Below, in pieces: positions 5,194 to 5,707 of a DNA stretch of 5,707 bases. Source of the stretch: Campylobacterales bacterium (GTDB taxonomy: Bacteria > Campylobacterota > Campylobacteria > Campylobacterales > Sulfurimonadaceae). The DNA is taken from the NCBI GenBank assembly GCA_016937915.1, contig JAFGVR010000111.1, positions 1-5,707 on the forward strand, given 5' to 3'. The notes below the pieces were generated by a model, which was not told the DNA's origin, did no database searches, and worked only from the letters and a program-made list of their open reading frames with translations. A program made the translations under genes and the position numbers. Within the stretch, counting starts at the first letter, position 1. Each line of letters begins with the position of its first letter.

Positions 5194-5707
5194 TAGGCTC
5201 ATCAACATCTTCTAAACAGCTAGGAGTTATCTTAACAAATGCAAATAAAGCATTAAGTGAAGCACTAAAGAGTGCTTCACCAAAAGAGTTAGAGAGTCTC
5301 TCAAAAGGGGGTGATCTAAAATCACTCCTAAATTCACTTCTAAAACAAAGCACAACTTCATCTCACAGTGTATTGCTAGAACTTGTAAAAAACAATCCAA
5401 CACTTAAAAATCTAGGAAGTGTTACAGATACTTTAAAAGATCTCTTAAACTCACTAAAATCAGACAAACCAGAGATGCCCATAGAGAAAAGTTTAAAAAA
5501 TTTTTTGCTTGATATAAAAGATATAAAAGGGTTGGATGTAAAAGATAAACTAAATAACTCAGGGATTTTTTTAGAAAATAAACTTAAAAACTCTTCAGAG
5601 AAAAATATAAAAGAGATAATCACAAATGATCTAAAAGCTATAGTTTTAAAAGCTAGTGAGGAGCTATCAAAAGGATCACATCCAAACCAAAATGAGATAT
5701 TAAAACA
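5190..5707 (+). CDS. Possible FliK-like (flagellar hook-length control) protein, 3' end cut by the window
   Basis: An open frame runs from ATG at 5190 to the window end, giving 172 complete codons and two extra bases with no stop. The ATG overlaps the TGA of the DUF1538-PII gene (ATGA), so translation is probably coupled, which fits the absence of a clear Shine-Dalgarno site. The visible protein is hydrophilic, has no signal peptide, and is rich in Ser, Lys, Leu and Asn. Helical segments include QLGVILTNANKALSEALK (10-27), LKSLLNSLL near 43-51, and LKNLGSVTDTLKDLLNSL near 72-89. This composition and pattern resemble the low-complexity N-terminal part of proteins labelled FliK in Sulfurimonas-like genomes. 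The diagnostic C-terminal FliK domain, if present, is outside the window, so the product name is tentative. The coding status is firm because the frame is long, coupled and uninterrupted. Confidence 0.6.
   Translation, partial: MIGSSTSSKQLGVILTNANKALSEALKSASPKELESLSKGGDLKSLLNSLLKQSTTSSHSVLLELVKNNPTLKNLGSVTDTLKDLLNSLKSDKPEMPIEKSLKNFLLDIKDIKGLDVKDKLNNSGIFLENKLKNSSEKNIKEIITNDLKAIVLKASEELSKGSHPNQNEILK

Noticed and set aside
5511..5528. Tandem 9-base repeat gatataaaa x2
   Set aside because: It encodes Asp-Ile-Lys twice in a low-complexity protein region; too short and compositionally expected.
5363..5623. Minus-strand open frame of 86 codons rich in Phe and Ser
   Set aside because: It is the antisense of the Lys/Leu/Asn-rich FliK-like frame, which is supported by ATGA coupling and stays open to the window end.
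1..5707. Defence system, mobile element, CRISPR array or RNA gene
   Set aside because: No transposase, integrase, terminal inverted repeats, spaced direct repeats, cloverleaf or rRNA segments are visible. The DUF234 protein lacks an ATPase partner here and is not enough to call a defence locus.

Overview
The window looks like a chromosomal segment of a Campylobacterota (Epsilonproteobacteria) member, probably close to Sulfurimonas, Sulfuricurvum or Arcobacter. The reasons are the AT-rich coding style, tight gene packing, Campylobacterota-type protein families, and AT-rich spacers with TATAAT-like -10 boxes but no clear -35. This placement rests on recognition of protein style and not on a search.

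Layout, left to right. (1) 10-327 (+): a small exported protein with a cleavable signal peptide and three cysteines but no haem motif. A hairpin follows at 342-361. (2) 370-2256 (+): a 628-residue cytoplasmic protein with an N-terminal beta-propeller-like half and a C-terminal alpha-helical repeat half. (3) 2260-3132 (-): a DUF234-type protein (winged helix plus degenerate PD-(D/E)XK nuclease-like fold), convergent with gene 2 and separated from it by 3 bases. (4) 3181-3261: an AT-rich divergent promoter region. (5) 3262-5193 (+): a large membrane protein made of two tandem DUF1538 units fused to a C-terminal PII-like domain. (6) 5190-5707 (+): the 5' part of a further gene, overlapping the previous stop by ATGA, resembling the N-terminal region of Campylobacterota FliK-like (flagellar hook-length control) proteins and cut by the window end.

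The most interesting element is gene 5. DUF1538 proteins have been described as a paired Na+(Li+,K+)/H+ antiporter (UmpA/UmpB of Halomonas). Here both halves and a PII-type sensor domain lie in one polypeptide, which suggests a cation/proton exchanger with a built-in ligand-responsive regulator. Its translational coupling to the downstream gene puts them in one transcription unit. Genes 2 and 3 have weakly known functions: gene 2 has a propeller-plus-solenoid architecture with an alternating helical repeat, and gene 3 has lost the acidic residue of the expected ExK motif. No tRNA, rRNA, CRISPR array, insertion sequence or phage gene is visible. No stretch over 300 bases lacks a gene.
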